Assembly: GCF_900637665.1 (NCBI RefSeq)
Contig: NZ_LR134386.1
Coordinates: 5,262,501 to 5,326,500, forward strand
DNA: 64,000 nucleotides
Reading direction: 5' to 3'
Source of the DNA: Chryseobacterium nakagawai
GTDB taxonomy: Bacteria > Bacteroidota > Bacteroidia > Flavobacteriales > Weeksellaceae
Position 1 is the stretch's first letter; every line of letters starts with the position of its first letter. Below the pieces are notes generated by a model. It was not told where the DNA came from and made no database searches. It saw only the letters and a program-made list of their open reading frames with translations. Both the position numbers and the translations under genes were made by a program. Below are positions 53,890 to 62,763 of this stretch, in pieces.

Positions 53890-55035
53890 ATGAAACAAAT
53901 ACTATTTATCTTAATTTTTTTATCTGCTTGTTTTAACTCTCAAGTTATAAAAGATTCAATTTTAGGGAAACCAAAATTCGTAAAAGAATATGTCCTTTTT
54001 CTAAATGAGTCAAGACCATATACTTTTTTGAGTAATGATAGTGAATATGGTCATGCTGTAATCATGACTCCCAAAAACCTAAGAAGCAGAATGCGAGGAA
54101 CATGGTTTGAAACAGATTTCTGCCGATATATAAATAATGAAACTTATTATGATAAAGACCGGAATATAACGAAAGAAACATGGTATTACAAATCAGGAGA
54201 AATTGTTGATGATTATGATTATACATTTGATAGTTTTAATAGGTTAATTGAAGAAAAAAGAAAAAACAAATACTCAGAATCATCTTTTCATTACTTTTAT
54301 AATGGAAAAAATGAAACTCCAAACTTTAAAGAAACTTACTACAAAATTAAGGATAAGCCTATGGAAAAATACATAAGCAATCTTGAAATCTTCAAGCCTC
54401 TGTACGTAACTAAATTTGACACTCTAACAAGAACAGACAGTATTTTTACAATAACAAATGATATTTGGAAAAAGGTAGGTGAGCGTTCTTATACTGAGGT
54501 TAAAGATTCTATTTATCATAAGAAACTAAATTGTGTAAAAATTTATGATAATCAATATAGGGTAATTGAATCAAAATCTTTCGACCATAAACTTGATTAT
54601 GAAAACAAAAAAATATTTTTAAACAAGCATATGAAATACGAATATGATAAATCCGGAAATCTAATACAGAGAACTGAAATTAGAGATGGAAAGTACCATT
54701 ATTATACTATACTTGGAAACGGTAAAATAATCACCGAAGAAAAAGATGGTAATTATGAAAAAACTATGTCTATCACTTATGCTTATACCAAAGATCAAAA
54801 ATTAGAAAGAAGAACGACACACTACAATAATACTATTTGGTATGATATCCGATTTGAATATAAAGATAACTATATAGCTAAAATATTTCATCTAGATGAC
54901 AGTGATAAAAAAACAGAACCAACGGTAATTATTTTCAAATATAAGTTTGATAAGCAAAAAAACTGGACAGAAATTATTAAAAATATAAATGGAAAAGATT
55001 TATATAAATGGGTCAGAAAAATCGAATATTACTAA
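53890..55035 (+). CDS. Secreted protein with YD/RHS-like strands
   Basis: A 381-residue exported protein, signal peptide FILIFLSACFNSQ. No named domain was certain; the sequence is made of repeated beta-hairpin-like units with Y-x-Y/F-D ... G-x-x-x-E (DYDYTFDSFNRLIEEKR, MKYEYDKSGNLIQRTEIRDG, DIRFEYKDNYIAKI, IFKYKFDKQKNWTEI), the pattern of YD-repeat shells. It is too short for a toxin-bearing RHS protein and has no toxin-like tip. It follows the small-protein array and ends in a hairpin shared with the convergent gene. Confidence 0.65.
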   Translation: MKQILFILIFLSACFNSQVIKDSILGKPKFVKEYVLFLNESRPYTFLSNDSEYGHAVIMTPKNLRSRMRGTWFETDFCRYINNETYYDKDRNITKETWYYKSGEIVDDYDYTFDSFNRLIEEKRKNKYSESSFHYFYNGKNETPNFKETYYKIKDKPMEKYISNLEIFKPLYVTKFDTLTRTDSIFTITNDIWKKVGERSYTEVKDSIYHKKLNCVKIYDNQYRVIESKSFDHKLDYENKKIFLNKHMKYEYDKSGNLIQRTEIRDGKYHYYTILGNGKIITEEKDGNYEKTMSITYAYTKDQKLERRTTHYNNTIWYDIRFEYKDNYIAKIFHLDDSDKKTEPTVIIFKYKFDKQKNWTEIIKNINGKDLYKWVRKIEYY

Positions 55036-55038
55036 TAA

Positions 55039-55073
55039 AATAACCCCCCTCAGAAATTCTGAAGGGGTTTTAC
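55039..55073. terminator. Bidirectional terminator between convergent genes
   Basis: Stem AACCCCCCTCAGAA/TTCTGAAGGGGTT with minor mismatch and T-rich flanks. Confidence 0.8.
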
Positions 55074-55077
55074 ATTT

Positions 55078-56238
55078 TTAATACGTCTCAAAAACATGCT
55101 TCAAAATAGCCTTATCTTCTTCTGTTAAAGCTACTTTTCTTCGGGCCATTGCTCTTTCTGCTACTTCGTAAACTTTATCTAACCTGAATCTTTCATCATC
55201 TTTTAAGCCGCCCCATGAAAAGTTTTCCACAAGATTCGGTGGAAAACCTGGTTTGAAAATATTAGAGGCAACCCCAATAACAGTTCCGGTATTCAACTGC
55301 GTGTTGATTGCTGTTTTCGAATGGTCTCCCACAATCAGACCTGCAAACTGTAAGCCGGTATCTTCAAACGCTTTGGTTCTATAGTTCCATAGCTTAACAT
55401 GGCTATAGTTATTTTTAAGATTGGAAGAATTGGTATCTGCTCCAAAGTTACACCATTCTCCTATTACAGAATTTCCTACAAATCCTTCATGTCCTTTACT
55501 CGTATATCCGAAGATGACGATATTATTCACCTCGCCTCCTACTTTACAGTGCGGACCAATGGTAGTAGCTCCATAAATTTTTGATCCTAAATTGAATTTG
55601 GAATCATCCCCAAGAGTTATAGGACCACGAAGATTGCAACCTTCCATTACTTCAGCATTCTTACCAATATAGATCTTTCCAGTTTTGGTATTTAATGTGG
55701 AAAACTCAATTTGAGCACCTTCTTCAATGAACAAATCTTTTTTATCTCCTAAAAACCCGTTGGTAGAAGATAATTCCTGTGATGTTCTTCCGTTCGTAAG
55801 CAGATCAAAATCAAAATCAATCGCATGATGATTATAAGTAAACAGATCGGTTGGTTTTTTAAAGAAAATAAGCTCTTCTTTGATATCTGTCATTTTTTCG
55901 ATTTGATTCAGAGAAAATCCTTTCATATTGATCTTCGCGGCTACCAATTCATCTTCATATACCAAAGCTTCTCCCAGCTTAAGGTCTTTGATCTGCTGGA
56001 TTACAGATGTTGTAGGGATAAAGTTCGGAACGATGAAAAGACTTTCCTTTTCTTCCGGAGTTTTAAATTTATCCTGAAGATACATTTCTGTAAAATAAGA
56101 AACCTCTGTATTGTCCAGGATTCTCTGCCATCTTTCAGAGAAGGTAAGGATTCCGCATCGCATGGCTGCAACCGGTCGGGTAAAGGTAAGCGGAAGAAAA
56201 TCTTCCCAATATTGCGCGTCTGAAAATACTAATTGCAT
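55078..56238 (-). CDS. GlmU-like putative sugar nucleotidyltransferase
   Basis: A 386-residue protein of the NTP_transf_4/GlmU-like family: N-terminal LPLTFTRPVAAMRCGILTFSERW (the TRPVAxMRxG signature), a mixed domain to about 180, then a left-handed beta-helix of hexapeptide repeats (IYIGKNAEVMEGCNLRG, ITLGDDSKFNLGSKIYG, TIGPHCKVGGEVNNIVIFG, VIGEWCNFGADTNSSN). Such proteins are thought to make nucleotide sugars, but the consensus Rossmann pyrophosphorylase loop GxGTRMxP is absent, so activity is unproven. Single minus-strand gene upstream of a low-complexity purine-rich stretch (56250-56400). Confidence 0.8.
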   Translation of the reverse strand: MQLVFSDAQYWEDFLPLTFTRPVAAMRCGILTFSERWQRILDNTEVSYFTEMYLQDKFKTPEEKESLFIVPNFIPTTSVIQQIKDLKLGEALVYEDELVAAKINMKGFSLNQIEKMTDIKEELIFFKKPTDLFTYNHHAIDFDFDLLTNGRTSQELSSTNGFLGDKKDLFIEEGAQIEFSTLNTKTGKIYIGKNAEVMEGCNLRGPITLGDDSKFNLGSKIYGATTIGPHCKVGGEVNNIVIFGYTSKGHEGFVGNSVIGEWCNFGADTNSSNLKNNYSHVKLWNYRTKAFEDTGLQFAGLIVGDHSKTAINTQLNTGTVIGVASNIFKPGFPPNLVENFSWGGLKDDERFRLDKVYEVAERAMARRKVALTEEDKAILKHVFETY

Positions 56239-56426
56239 TTTTTAGAAGTTAAAGGTTAAAAGGCAAAGGCTAAAGCAGATCCTTATACTGCCTAGAAACA
56301 AAAATACAAAAAGATGAGAGAAGTTGATATAGAAGAGAAAAGATAATAGACGGATAGATGATAGACAGGAATGGAAGATTAAATGTTTAGCTGACTGTGT
56401 TTTTTTCAAAAACGTAAGTTTTGGAT

Positions 56427-56459
56427 ACAAAAAAGCCTTTCAAAAAATTGAAAGGCTTT
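56427..56459 (-). terminator. Terminator after the L31 gene
   Basis: Minus-strand stem AAAGCCTTTC/GAAAGGCTTT followed by T-run. Confidence 0.85.
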
Positions 56460-56480
56460 AATATTTTGAGAATACAAAAA

Positions 56481-56732
56481 TTACTTAGCGAATTTTTTGT
56501 ATTTGTTCATGAACTTATCAACTCTACCTGCAGTGTCAACTAATTTCACTTTACCAGTGTAGAAAGGGTGAGAAGTTGAAGAGATCTCCATTTTGATTAG
56601 AGGATACTCTTGTCCTTCGAACTCGATAGTGTCTTTTGTTTCTGCAGTAGATTTGCAAAGAAACACCTCGTCGTTACTCATATCTTTGAAAACAACAAGT
56701 CTATAATTTTCTGGGTGGATTCCGTTTTTCAT
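56481..56732 (-). CDS. rpmE2: 50S ribosomal protein L31, type B
   Basis: An 83-residue type B L31: [29 protein letters not shown] in parts, the conserved [24 protein letters not shown] block and a basic tail. It lacks the four zinc-binding cysteines of the type A (C+) form, so it is the zinc-independent form; in Bacteroidota this is often the only L31. Promoter motif TACTTTTG at 56811-56804, strong terminator after it. Confidence 0.95.
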   Translation of the reverse strand: MKNGIHPENYRLVVFKDMSNDEVFLCKSTAETKDTIEFEGQEYPLIKMEISSTSHPFYTGKVKLVDTAGRVDKFMNKYKKFAK

Positions 56733-56803
56733 AATGCTATTTTTAAAAAATTAAAGTTTGCTTTCGAAATAGTAATGGATATTTCTCTGCTAATTTTAGG
56801 TTG

Positions 56804-56811
56804 CAAAAGTA
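56804..56811 (-). promoter_or_regulatory. -7 promoter element for L31 (TACTTTTG, minus strand)
   Basis: TAnnTTTG match about 72 bases before the ATG; the leader is A/T-rich. Confidence 0.55.
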
Positions 56812-56883
56812 CAACTTTTTTTCTAATATCCAAATACTGAATTCAATATTTTTTTCTTGATAAGAAATTCAAAGTATTTTCGT

Positions 56884-56891
56884 TAAATTTG
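56884..56891 (+). promoter_or_regulatory. -7 promoter element for the beta-helix lipoprotein operon (TAAATTTG)
   Basis: TAnnTTTG match 24 bases before the ATG; a TTG at 56857-56859 is a possible distant -33. Confidence 0.5.
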
Positions 56892-56915
56892 GAACTTACT
56901 TAAACTTTAATTTCA

Positions 56916-58325
56916 ATGAAATTCAAATTATTACTGGCTTTTTCTTTCTGGATGCTCCTGGTAGCGGTATCATGTAATAAGGATGATATTACCTTTGATG
57001 CTCCTTCACAACAGCTAAGGTTTTCAAGGGATACTGTGTTTTGTGATACAGTTTATCATCAGGTACGTTCAGAAACCTATGTTGTAAAAGTATATAATAA
57101 TGAAGATAAAGATGTTCTGATTCCAAGAGTCAATCTTGAGAAGGGAGCTACCTCATTATACAGAATTAATGTGGATGGAAAACCAGGATATGATTTTAAA
57201 GATGTTCCTTTAAGAAAAAAGGACAGCCTATATATATATGTAGAAATTGCCCCTCAGGCAACAGGACCTGAAGCTATTGCCGAAGACAAAGTAATTTTTA
57301 CCGGACCTACAGGGCAACAGCATGTTACTTTGTTCTCCGTGGTTCAGGATGCAGAATTCTTTATTCAGACTCCAACCAACCCTAATGTGATTACAAGTTC
57401 TACAACATGGACCAATAATAAAGCGAAAATCATCTACGGTGATCTTACTCTGGATAAGAATGTAACATTGGATATAGATCCAGGTACAAAGGTATATTTT
57501 CATAAAAACAGCGGAATGAAGGTTTCCTCAAATGCTGTTTTAAATATCAACGGAACCCTGGATAAACAGATCGTCCTTCGTGGAGACAGAAATGATCCTT
57601 ATTATGATACCATTTCTAAAAACTGGAACTCTATTAAAATGGAACCTAATTCTATTCTTAATATGAACCATGCAAGGCTATTTGGTGGAACCAGAGGCTT
57701 AGAAATGAAGCAGACAACGGCTAATATCTCCAATTCCTTCATTCATACTTTCTTTGAATATGGAATGTATGCCGTAAACTCTACCGTTACTGCCAGCAAT
57801 TTAGTGATGAATAATTGTGGTTTATCATGTATTGGTATCTTCAAGGGTGGAAAACACAACTATACTCATGCTACGATTGCCAACTATTCTAAATCGATGG
57901 GAACGTTTGACAGAAAAGGAATCTTTGCAACGAATGAATGGAAAAATGATGCTGGGCAAACAGAACAGGGAGCCTTGCAGCAATTTAATTTATATAACAG
58001 TATTGTATATTCTGACAGGGATAACGCTGTACAGTTTGAACAAACACCAGGGCAACAATTTGAATATTTAATTCAAAACTGTCTCTTAAAATACTCCAGT
58101 ACATCTGAAGCAGGTTTTACCTTCGACAATAATGTGAATGTGATACAGAGCATCAAAAATACAGATCCGCAGTTTATGAATTATTTCGCTGCAAAAATGA
58201 ATCTGAGAGTTAAAACAACTTCTCCGGCCAAAGGCAAAGGAAATACCACCATAGCAGGAACCGTACCTTTTGATATCGTAAACGAACCAAGAACCACTAA
58301 TCCTACTATCGGAGCTTATCAATAA
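56916..58325 (+). CDS. Lipoprotein with probable right-handed beta-helix
   Basis: A 469-residue lipoprotein (lipobox VAVSC20). An N-terminal beta-sandwich-like part (about 25-150, with FCDTVYHQVRSETYVVKVYNNEDK) leads to a series of beta-helix-like turns (GDLTLDKNVTLDIDPGTKVYF, GMKVSSNAVLNINGTL, SIKMEPNSILNMNHARLFG, GLEMKQTTANISNSFI), which suggests a parallel beta-helix. The C-terminus (PARGKGNTT-like, NEPRTTNPTIGAYQ) is common in pectate-lyase-like choice-of-anchor proteins. No catalytic residues recognised. Its stop overlaps the next ATG by one base (TAATG), so it is coupled with the MazG-like gene. Confidence 0.72.
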   Translation: MKFKLLLAFSFWMLLVAVSCNKDDITFDAPSQQLRFSRDTVFCDTVYHQVRSETYVVKVYNNEDKDVLIPRVNLEKGATSLYRINVDGKPGYDFKDVPLRKKDSLYIYVEIAPQATGPEAIAEDKVIFTGPTGQQHVTLFSVVQDAEFFIQTPTNPNVITSSTTWTNNKAKIIYGDLTLDKNVTLDIDPGTKVYFHKNSGMKVSSNAVLNINGTLDKQIVLRGDRNDPYYDTISKNWNSIKMEPNSILNMNHARLFGGTRGLEMKQTTANISNSFIHTFFEYGMYAVNSTVTASNLVMNNCGLSCIGIFKGGKHNYTHATIANYSKSMGTFDRKGIFATNEWKNDAGQTEQGALQQFNLYNSIVYSDRDNAVQFEQTPGQQFEYLIQNCLLKYSSTSEAGFTFDNNVNVIQSIKNTDPQFMNYFAAKMNLRVKTTSPAKGKGNTTIAGTVPFDIVNEPRTTNPTIGAYQ

Positions 58326-58651
58326 TGGAAATCACTCAATTACAACAACAGGTTGACGAATGGATTAAAACCATCGGCGTAAGATATTTTAATGAACTGA
58401 CCAATATGGCTATGCTGACGGAGGAAGTAGGTGAAGTAGCAAGAATTATCGCCAGAAGATATGGTGAGCAGAGCGAAAAGGAAAGTGATAAAAGTAAAGA
58501 CCTCGGAGAAGAACTGGCTGATGTGCTTTTTGTAACATTATGCCTGGCTAACCAAACCGGAGTTAATCTGCAAGATGCTTTTGATAAAAAAATGAAGATC
58601 AAAACTGACCGCGATAAGGAACGGCATCAGAATAATGAAAAATTAAAATAA
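58325..58651 (+). CDS. MazG-like nucleotide pyrophosphohydrolase
   Basis: A 108-residue all-alpha NTP-PPase: MAMLTEEVGEVARII (EExxE motif) and DLGEELADVLFVTLCLA (ExxD) supply the magnesium-binding acidic residues. Members hydrolyse (d)NTPs to monophosphates, often damaged nucleotides. Cytoplasmic. Starts inside the stop of the lipoprotein gene, an odd partner for a nucleotide-sanitising enzyme; co-transcription may be incidental. Confidence 0.9.
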   Translation: MEITQLQQQVDEWIKTIGVRYFNELTNMAMLTEEVGEVARIIARRYGEQSEKESDKSKDLGEELADVLFVTLCLANQTGVNLQDAFDKKMKIKTDRDKERHQNNEKLK

Positions 58652-58654
58652 GAT

Positions 58655-58708
58655 TCCTGGTCACATACTTCTGATATATAGGAAGGTATTTAAAGTATGT
58701 GACCAGGA
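58655..58708. repeat. Perfect 16-bp inverted repeat before aroA
   Basis: TCCTGGTCACATACTT (58655-58670) and its exact complement (58693-58708), 22-base spacer. No T-run follows, so it is not a standard terminator; it ends just before the TTG that opens the aroA frame. Confidence 0.75.
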
Positions 58709-58726
58709 TTGAAATATGAAGAAATA

Positions 58727-59953
58727 ATGAAGAAGCTAGAAAAATCAACATTAATAGGAAATAAAACAGTACAGATCAGCGGTTCGAAAAGTATTTCGAA
58801 TCGTTTATTGATTCTGGAAAGCCTGTTTAGTAATATAAAAATCGGGAATTTATCCAATTCTCAGGATACCCAATTGCTGAAAAAGGCCTTGTCTGAAGTT
58901 AAAGAAGTAGTGGACATTCACCATGCAGGAACAGCCATGCGTTTTCTTACGTCCTACTACTCTATTCAGGAAGGAAAAACCACGATTCTTACCGGTTCCG
59001 GAAGAATGAAGGAAAGACCTATTAAAAATCTGGTAAGTGCCTTGAAAGATCTTGGTGCTGAAATTGAATATATGGAAAACGAAGGTTTTCCGCCTTTAAA
59101 AATTACAGGAAAAAAGATTACACAGACTTCTGTAAATGTTCCGGCTAATATTTCCAGCCAGTTTATTACTTCCCTGCTACTTATTGCAGGAAAACTTGAA
59201 AACGGATTGGAGATTCACCTTGTGGGTGAAGTGACTTCAAGGTCTTATATTGAAATGACCCTTGATATTCTTACAAGATTCGGAATTACAAACAGTTTTG
59301 AAGGAAATACGATTAAGGTAGAACCCTTCACTCCAAATGATGAAGCTTCTCTCAAAAGTTATGAAGTGGAAAGTGACTGGAGTTCGGCCTCCTACTTCTA
59401 CTCGATCTGTGCATTGGGAAGAGAAACTATTCATTTAAAAAGTTTTTACAAAGAATCTACACAAGGAGATTCTGCCATTGCAAAAATCTATGAGGATTTC
59501 TTCGGAATTAAAACAACCTATTCTGAAGCGGAGCACAAACTGACTTTAGAACCTCAGCCTGATTTTACTTTCCCTGAAAAAATTGTTCTGGATATGAACA
59601 ACTGCCCGGACATTGCACAAACCCTTTGTGTAACGGCTGCGGCACTGAAAATTCCTTTTGAAATTTCAGGATTAGGAACATTAAGAGTCAAAGAAACTGA
59701 TAGATTGCAGGCTCTATATAATGAACTGAAAAAGCTCGGCACTGAAACAAAAATTACCGATTTAACCATTGAGTCTGTAAGTTTCGGAGAGCCTGAAGCA
59801 CATATTTCAATTAAAACATACCAAGATCATAGAATGGCTATGAGCTTTGCGCCTTACTGTCTCATTGGAGAGCTTACTATTGAAGATGAAGAGGTTGTGG
59901 AAAAATCTTATCCGATGTTCTGGGAAGATCTTTCCGATATAATGACGAAATAA
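58727..59953 (+). CDS. aroA: 3-phosphoshikimate 1-carboxyvinyltransferase (EPSP synthase)
   Basis: A 408-residue enzyme of the shikimate pathway that joins PEP to shikimate-3-phosphate. ATG 58727 is preferred to the TTG at 58709, as it starts at the usual length. Motifs: QISGSKSISNRLL (active-site Lys and Ser), HAGTAMRFLTSY (PEP loop), GSGRMKERPIKNLV, LRVKETDRL and YQDHRMAMSF. Domain duplication and length fit class I/II enzymes of Bacteroidota. Flanked on both sides by inverted repeats (58655-58708; 59974-60011); no T-run terminator was seen. Confidence 0.95.
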   Translation: MKKLEKSTLIGNKTVQISGSKSISNRLLILESLFSNIKIGNLSNSQDTQLLKKALSEVKEVVDIHHAGTAMRFLTSYYSIQEGKTTILTGSGRMKERPIKNLVSALKDLGAEIEYMENEGFPPLKITGKKITQTSVNVPANISSQFITSLLLIAGKLENGLEIHLVGEVTSRSYIEMTLDILTRFGITNSFEGNTIKVEPFTPNDEASLKSYEVESDWSSASYFYSICALGRETIHLKSFYKESTQGDSAIAKIYEDFFGIKTTYSEAEHKLTLEPQPDFTFPEKIVLDMNNCPDIAQTLCVTAAALKIPFEISGLGTLRVKETDRLQALYNELKKLGTETKITDLTIESVSFGEPEAHISIKTYQDHRMAMSFAPYCLIGELTIEDEEVVEKSYPMFWEDLSDIMTK

Positions 59954-59973
59954 TTTGAAAATCTAAAAATACG

Positions 59974-60011
59974 GTAATTTGAGAATGAATCATTGAGCAT
60001 TCTCAAATTAC
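59974..60011. repeat. Perfect 14-bp inverted repeat after aroA
   Basis: GTAATTTGAGAATG (59974-59987) and exact complement (59998-60011), 10-base loop, no T-run. Resembles intergenic AATTTGAGAAT-type repeats (recollection). Confidence 0.7.
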
Positions 60012-60038
60012 TGCATCAACTATAAACTACACCCAATC

Positions 60039-60527
60039 ATGAAAAAATTACTGATCTTATTTGCCTTGGCACTTCCGTTGTCAATTTGGGCACAATATCT
60101 TTTACCCAATGAAGAAATCATCTATTCTTTTGAAACAAAAAATGGGAAGAAAATGGCATTGGTAAAGGATAAAAAAGATGAATACATCCAATATCGTTTC
60201 GGAAACAAAAATAAAGTAGAAATGGAGTTCCCGTCAACAAAAACCAAGGATAGCTGGAAACAATTCAGCTACAGGTCTTATATGAGAGGCGGAGGGAAAC
60301 AGAATTCCGGAATGGAACTTCATTATGTGTCATTTTCTCATAATGGCTATCAATATCAGGTATATAAATCTTACTATGCAGAAGACGCATCCTATTCCAC
60401 TGGAGTTACTGTAACTGATGCCAAAGGGAAAGAAACCGATATTACTGGAATATACAAATCAATAAAGGGCAACCTAAGCAGCTTGGACGAATCTAAGCTA
60501 ATCGTAAAAGAGGATACCGGATTATAA
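60039..60527 (+). CDS. Small secreted protein, unrecognised
   Basis: A 162-residue exported protein, signal peptide LLILFALALPLSIWAQ. The mature part is beta-rich and basic (NEEIIYSFETKNGKKMALVKDKKDEYIQYRFG ... SYMRGGGKQNSGMELHYVSFSHNGYQYQVY), with no cysteines and no known domain. It is 19 bases before the next secreted-protein gene, so the two are probably one operon. Confidence 0.65.
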   Translation: MKKLLILFALALPLSIWAQYLLPNEEIIYSFETKNGKKMALVKDKKDEYIQYRFGNKNKVEMEFPSTKTKDSWKQFSYRSYMRGGGKQNSGMELHYVSFSHNGYQYQVYKSYYAEDASYSTGVTVTDAKGKETDITGIYKSIKGNLSSLDESKLIVKEDTGL

Positions 60528-60546
60528 TTTCTGAATATTATTCCCC

Positions 60547-61227
60547 ATGAAAAAGATATTTTCTTTTATTTTCATCCTACTGGCCACTCTATCGTATGCT
60601 CAAAATCTGAAAAACTTCTCTTTTCCAAAAGGTTACAAAAAAGTAACTGAGATCAAAGGGGATTTGGATAAAGACGGAAAAGAAGAAACGGTTATTGTAT
60701 TTGATACCGATAAAACGGCATCTGATTATGAAAGAGCTCCTGGGAAAAAAGATTATCAAAGAGTTTTCTATATCCTGAAAAATGAACAGGGACAAGCTAA
60801 AATTTGGAAAGAGAATTCCTCTCTACTCTATTCAAGCGGATTAGGCTTTTACCCAGATGATAATATTCTTAACATCCAGATAAAAAATAATTGCCTGGTA
60901 GTGGAACAAAGCTTTTTCAGCAATTCAAGGCATACTCAGGTTAATAAATATACCTTCAGATTTCAAAATGGTGATTTTTACCTGATTGGTTCCTATGATA
61001 ACTTTAAAGATACCTGCGAATTTGATTTTACCAATGAAATCAATTTTTCTACCGGAAAAGTCATTGTAGACAGAGAGTACTCATCATGTGATGATGAGGC
61101 AAAAGTACCAGAAAATATTCATAAGGAGTTTATTCATAAAATTCAGCCTCTTATTACAATGGATAATTTCAAAATGGGAGAATATAGATTCAAAATTCCG
61201 GGAATGAAAGAAGACTTTGTGTTTTAA
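60547..61227 (+). CDS. Secreted protein with calcium-loop-like motif
   Basis: A 226-residue exported protein (signal FIFILLATLSYAQ). Residues about 38-52 (GDLDKDGKEETVIVF) form a D-x-D-x-D-G loop followed by a strand, as in FG-GAP/VCBS-like and EF-hand-like repeats; further on are SGLGFYPDDNILNIQIKNNC and three cysteines. No named family. It probably works with its operon neighbour in the periplasm or outside the cell. Confidence 0.65.
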   Translation: MKKIFSFIFILLATLSYAQNLKNFSFPKGYKKVTEIKGDLDKDGKEETVIVFDTDKTASDYERAPGKKDYQRVFYILKNEQGQAKIWKENSSLLYSSGLGFYPDDNILNIQIKNNCLVVEQSFFSNSRHTQVNKYTFRFQNGDFYLIGSYDNFKDTCEFDFTNEINFSTGKVIVDREYSSCDDEAKVPENIHKEFIHKIQPLITMDNFKMGEYRFKIPGMKEDFVF

Positions 61228-61454
61228 GAAGAAGACAGATGATGGAAGCTGAAGGTTATCTACCCCGGAAAAGCTATTGTAGACTTTTTACCTACTATTT
61301 CAGTATATAAAAAAGGAAAATATCTCATCCCCGACTCAAGTACTTCTCTCTTCTATCTACTAACCTACACAACAACTTAATCATCTCTTAAAACTAAGTT
61401 AACTCCTCATTGCTTGACATATTCTTAATTTTAGCTACAATTAAAATATAAACT

Positions 61455-62453
61455 ATGTTCAAGCACCCAATCAAATATGTAAAAATTTTTACACTTAGTA
61501 TTGCAACGGCAGCTGTATTCTACTCATGTTCGGAAGATATGGCAGAAAGAGATTCTAATGACACAGGTCTTACCTCTGTTAATAAAGCAAATTACAAAAT
61601 GGCATCAGCCGTTCCTTTGGAAATGAACAGCTGGATGGCTGGCCTGCAGGATAATATTTCAATTTCAAAAATCTCTATTCCCGGAACTCATGATTCTGGA
61701 GCACGTATAGATGCTCCTGTAGTTACAGGTACAGCGAAAACACAAAACCTCAGTATTGCTGAGCAGCTGAATGCAGGAGTTCGATTTCTGGATATCCGTT
61801 GCAGACATATTGATAATTCATTTACCATTCATCATGGTGCTATTTATCAGAATTTAAATTTTGATGATGTCCTTAATGCTTGTTATTCATTCCTTGAAAG
61901 TCATCCATCGGAAACCATCATCATGTCTGTAAAAGAAGAACATGACGCTTCCAACACAACAAGAAGTTTTGAAAGTACTTTTGATTCATATATTCAGAAA
62001 AATCCTTCAAAATGGAATCTTGGAACTACGATTCCTACTCTTGGAGAGGTAAGAGGAAAAATCAGACTACTCAGAAGATTTTCAGCCAACACCGCTAAAG
62101 GTATTAATGCTACTTCATGGGCAGATAACACAACCTTTGAAATCAATAATCCGGGAGCTCAGTTGAAAGTTCAGGATTACTATAAGGTTACCAATAATGA
62201 TGATAAATGGAACGGAATTTCCAATCTCTTCAATGAAGCTAAAAACAGCAGTAGCGACAAGCTTTTCATCAATTTCACTAGTGGTTATAAACCAGGGATA
62301 TTCGGAATTCCTAGTATTCCTACGGTTTCCAACGCCATCAATCCAAAACTTAAAACGTTCTTCCAAAGCAATACAAAAGGATCGTATGGGATAATGCCTA
62401 TGGATTTTGTGAATGCTGAACTGGCAGAACTGATTGTAAAAACGAATTTTTAG
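61455..62453 (+). CDS. Phosphatidylinositol-specific phospholipase C-like lipoprotein
   Basis: A 332-residue lipoprotein (lipobox FYSC25) with a bacterial PI-PLC X domain: SISKISIPGTHDSGA (H79 general base), GVRFLDIRCRH, FTIHHGAIYQNLNFDDVL (H127 second catalytic histidine) and SHPSETIIMSVKEE. Members cleave phosphatidylinositol or GPI-linked lipids; in environmental bacteria they may scavenge phosphate or inositol, in host-associated ones they may attack host membranes. The neighbour on the right is a phosphatase, which fits phosphate acquisition (inference). Confidence 0.9.
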   Translation: MFKHPIKYVKIFTLSIATAAVFYSCSEDMAERDSNDTGLTSVNKANYKMASAVPLEMNSWMAGLQDNISISKISIPGTHDSGARIDAPVVTGTAKTQNLSIAEQLNAGVRFLDIRCRHIDNSFTIHHGAIYQNLNFDDVLNACYSFLESHPSETIIMSVKEEHDASNTTRSFESTFDSYIQKNPSKWNLGTTIPTLGEVRGKIRLLRRFSANTAKGINATSWADNTTFEINNPGAQLKVQDYYKVTNNDDKWNGISNLFNEAKNSSSDKLFINFTSGYKPGIFGIPSIPTVSNAINPKLKTFFQSNTKGSYGIMPMDFVNAELAELIVKTNF

Positions 62454-62479
62454 TATCGTTAAATATAAATTGTAGTCTT

Positions 62480-62508
62480 GAAGCTGTCTCTTTGTTGAGG
62501 CAGCTTTT
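62480..62508 (+). terminator. Terminator after the PI-PLC gene
   Basis: Stem AAGCTGTCTC/GAGGCAGCTT with TTTGTT loop and T-run. Confidence 0.75.
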
Positions 62509-62514
62509 TTACTC

Positions 62515-62625
62515 TCGCAGATTGAGCAGATAATGCAGATTATTTGTTGGCCATAATAATCAATACTATAATTTTCTTATCCGTAAGTCTCTGCGTAAAT
62601 CCGTGCAATCTATGGGAAATAAAAT
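62515..62625. repeat. Imperfect inverted-repeat element, GCAGATT type
   Basis: The left part repeats GCAGATT/GCAGATAAT units (62517-62545); the right part (62580-62615) carries their loose complement (CTGCGTAAATCCGTGCAATC). No gene inside. Similar ATCTGCG-type repeats recur in flavobacterial intergenic DNA (recollection). Confidence 0.4.
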
Positions 62626-62699
62626 AAGTACACTAAAGTCTTGAAAATCTGGCGGTTTTCATTGGATGTCTTTTTAATGCCGTGATATTGACAACAAAT

Positions 62700-62733
62700 A
62701 AAAAGTAGTCTTTATCAGATAGAGACTACTTTT
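62700..62733 (-). terminator. Terminator after the alkaline phosphatase gene
   Basis: Stem AAAAAGTAGTCT/AGACTACTTTTT with T-run on either strand. Confidence 0.8.
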
Positions 62734-62763
62734 TTATTAAGAATAGAAGTTGATTGGATTCAG

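Noticed and set aside
53890..55035. RHS-type polymorphic toxin
   Set aside because: There are only a few YD-like strands, no DPxGxx core motif and no toxin tip; called only YD-like.
56242..56430. 62-codon minus-strand frame and repeated AGATA units as a possible CRISPR or gene
   Set aside because: The units are irregular, purine-rich low-complexity DNA without spacers of constant length; the frame is chance.
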